Source of the DNA: a bacterium
Lineage (GTDB): Bacteria > Muiribacteriota > Ozemobacteria > Ozemobacterales > Ozemobacteraceae
NCBI GenBank assembly: GCA_016192885.1
Contig: JACPTH010000129.1
Location: forward strand, 1 to 7,164
Length of the DNA stretch: 7,164 nucleotides
Reading direction: 5' to 3'
The notes beneath the pieces were generated by a model that searched no databases, had not been told where the DNA came from, and saw only the letters and a list, made by a program, of their open reading frames with translations. A program made the translations under genes and the position numbers. How positions within the stretch are numbered: the stretch's first letter is position 1; every line of letters begins with the position of its first letter. Below are positions 5,592 through 7,164 of the stretch, piece after piece.

Positions 5592-6490
5592 TCGGTAAAA
5601 TTATTTCGGGAAATCATCTTCAGCGTTCGCAAATAAAATTAGCTTGGGTATTCCTGGCTCCGTCTTTAATCGCACTTGTTGTTTTAGGCTTTTACCCGTT
5701 AATCAGAACTTTTTTCCTTAGTTTTACCGACTCCACCCGCGGGTCGGTAGAAGCCGGAAATTTTATAGGTCTGAAAAATTATCTCGAATTATTTTCAAAA
5801 AACGAATACTGGAGTTCCGTATTTAATACTCTCCTTTTTACCATTGGAAGCGTAGGTCTTGAATTTTTTCTCGGATTAGGGTTCGCGCTTTTAGCGAATT
5901 CAAAATTCAGAGCTCGTGGATATGCGCGAGCTGCGATGCTTATTCCATGGGCGTTGCCAACGGTAGTAGCCGCCCGAATGTGGGGATGGATGTTTAACGA
6001 CGTATTCGGGGTTATTAACGATCTTCTTGTTTTAAAACTCGGAATCCTGTCTAAACCTGTGGCCTGGACCGCCCAGCCGGTATGGGCCATGATTTCAGTG
6101 ATTTTAGTGGATGTATGGAAAACCACGCCTTTTGTCGCGCTCATTTTGTTGGCCGGTCTGCAACAAATTCCGGAAGAACTATACGAAGCGTCCCAGGTAG
6201 ATGGCGCCAACTCCTTTCAAAAGTTTTTCCTGATCACCTTACCTCTTTTAAAACCTGCGATTGTTGTGGCACTGATTTTTCGAACTCTTGATGCGATAAG
6301 AGTATTCGACGTTATCTGGATTTTAACCGCCGGGCGATTCGGAACGGAGTCAATAGGAACCTATAACTATCGCAATCTTATCGATTTTTCGAGACTCGGC
6401 TTTGGAAGCGCAATAAGCGTGACTATTTTTTTCATTATCGCAATTTTTGTTGTAATGTATGTAAAAGCTATCAGAATACAAGATGAATGA
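5588..6490 (+). CDS. Sugar ABC importer permease, MalF/UgpA type
   Basis: The 300-residue product is one of two membrane subunits of the CUT1 sugar importer. Six hydrophobic segments are visible at roughly 18-40, 78-104, 112-134, 165-190, 222-245 and 272-293. The first contains AWVFLAPSLIALVVLGFYPL, typical of the MalF/UgpA/LacF side without the long extra periplasmic loop of enteric MalF. The EAA loop that docks on the ATPase is at about 195-222: EELYEASQVDGANS then FLITLPLLKP, with the conserved Gly and LP. The start ATG (5588-5590) overlaps the stop of the binding-protein gene in ATGA, and no strong Shine-Dalgarno is present, so translational coupling is likely. The stop overlaps the next permease gene in the same way. 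Confidence 0.93.
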   Translation: MIGKIISGNHLQRSQIKLAWVFLAPSLIALVVLGFYPLIRTFFLSFTDSTRGSVEAGNFIGLKNYLELFSKNEYWSSVFNTLLFTIGSVGLEFFLGLGFALLANSKFRARGYARAAMLIPWALPTVVAARMWGWMFNDVFGVINDLLVLKLGILSKPVAWTAQPVWAMISVILVDVWKTTPFVALILLAGLQQIPEELYEASQVDGANSFQKFFLITLPLLKPAIVVALIFRTLDAIRVFDVIWILTAGRFGTESIGTYNYRNLIDFSRLGFGSAISVTIFFIIAIFVVMYVKAIRIQDE

Positions 6491-7140
6491 AATTCCGAAG
6501 AATATTATTTAGATTTTTATTTCTGATTTTAATAATCCTTTTTCTTGGGTATTTGCTATTCCCAATTTATTGGGCGATAAACACGAGCCTTACGCCGTCA
6601 AAAAATCTTTCCAAAACGCCGGCGGATTATTTGCCATTCCCGCCTGATTTCAATGCCTTTCAGCGGATACTTTCAAATTCAATTTTTAAGATTTCTCTTT
6701 TAAATTCCGCAATCGTCGCAGGTTCCGCAACTCTTTTAGCGCTTTTTTTAGGCGCCCTCGCCGCCTGCGCTCTTGGAAGATTTAGATTTCCTGGAAAACG
6801 ACCTATTCTTTACATCATTCTTGCAATGACGATGTTTCCACAAATTTCCATAGTCGGTTCTTTATACGAAATGATCGTTAACGTTGGTTTGTACAATACA
6901 AAATTTGCTTTAGCCGCGAGTTATTTGCTGACGACGCTTCCCTTCACAATATGGATCTTAACGAGCTTTTTTAAATCGCTTCCATCCGAGTTGGAAGAAG
7001 CGGCGTATGTAGATGGCGCGACTCCGCTTCAAACTTTCCGGTTTGTGCTGCTACCGCTTGCCGCACCCGGAATCGTCACTAGCGGTATTCTTGCATTTAT
7101 TCATAGCTGGAATGAATACTTGTTTGCCATGACTTTCACC
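6487..7140 (+). CDS. Sugar ABC importer permease, MalG/UgpE type (3' end missing)
   Basis: This is the second membrane subunit of the importer. Translated from the ATG at 6487-6489, which overlaps the preceding stop as ATGA, about 218 residues are readable. They include a first hydrophobic segment (8-30, ending LLFPIYWAINTSL), GRFRFPGKRP (98-106) and MTMFPQISIVG (114-124). The EAA loop is at 167-190 (ELEEAAYVDGATP then FRFVLLP), followed by the conserved HSWNEYLFAMTFT. Family members are about 270-280 residues, so roughly 55-60 residues are lost. The frame formally continues as a string of Pro codons because the window ends in a run of C; this is not real protein. An ATPase gene, if linked, would lie outside the window. 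Confidence 0.9.
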
Positions 7141-7164
7141 CCCCCCCCCCCCCCCCCCCCCCCC
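7139..7164. other. Run of 26 C at the contig end (probable artefact)
   Basis: The window ends in an unbroken run of 26 C inside what should be the last transmembrane region of the MalG-like permease. It would encode polyproline, which no MalG homologue has here. Poly-G calls in no-signal cycles of two-colour sequencing, read from the other strand, would give this pattern. Confidence 0.85.

Overview
The window looks like a short metagenomic contig from a Gram-negative-type bacterium of moderate-to-low GC. The lineage cannot be fixed from the sequence. Gene packing is tight, TTG starts are used alongside ATG, and one promoter is an almost perfect sigma-70 site. There are exported and lipoprotein signal peptides and an RlpA-like cell-wall protein. 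Two copies of a TGTCATT(C/G)CGA palindromic repeat of the kind seen scattered in many bacterial genomes are present. The last 26 bases are pure C, which is best read as an artefact at a contig end. The first ~49 bases are sharply more GC-rich than the rest.

Layout. All genes left of about 4060 lie on the minus strand and all genes right of it on the plus strand. Reading the minus strand from right to left, there is first a pair: a cysteine synthase-family PLP enzyme (3074-4057) and a class I SAM-dependent methyltransferase (2183-3031), 42 bases apart. A 283-base gap (1900-2182) follows, holding a palindromic repeat and a strong promoter. That promoter drives an apparent three-gene operon: an exported protein of unknown family (1102-1899), a CYTH-domain protein (586-1062) and a secreted RlpA-like double-psi beta-barrel protein (72-563). 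A possible fourth reading frame runs off the left edge (1-79). On the plus strand, a second repeat-bearing gap (4058-4310) leads into a sugar ABC importer of the CUT1 type: a lipoprotein substrate-binding protein of the trehalose/maltose-like group (4311-5591), a MalF-like permease (5588-6490) and a MalG-like permease cut by the contig end (6487-7140). The three genes overlap through ATGA junctions. No ATPase gene is visible.

The importer genes form one functional unit for uptake of a disaccharide or similar sugar. The two minus-strand units have no obvious shared pathway. The most notable point is that the cysteine synthase-like gene has lost about 36 codons in frame. The loss removes the segment that normally holds the GTGGT phosphate-binding loop, while everything around it is well conserved. 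No new defence, mobile or RNA-guided system is visible.
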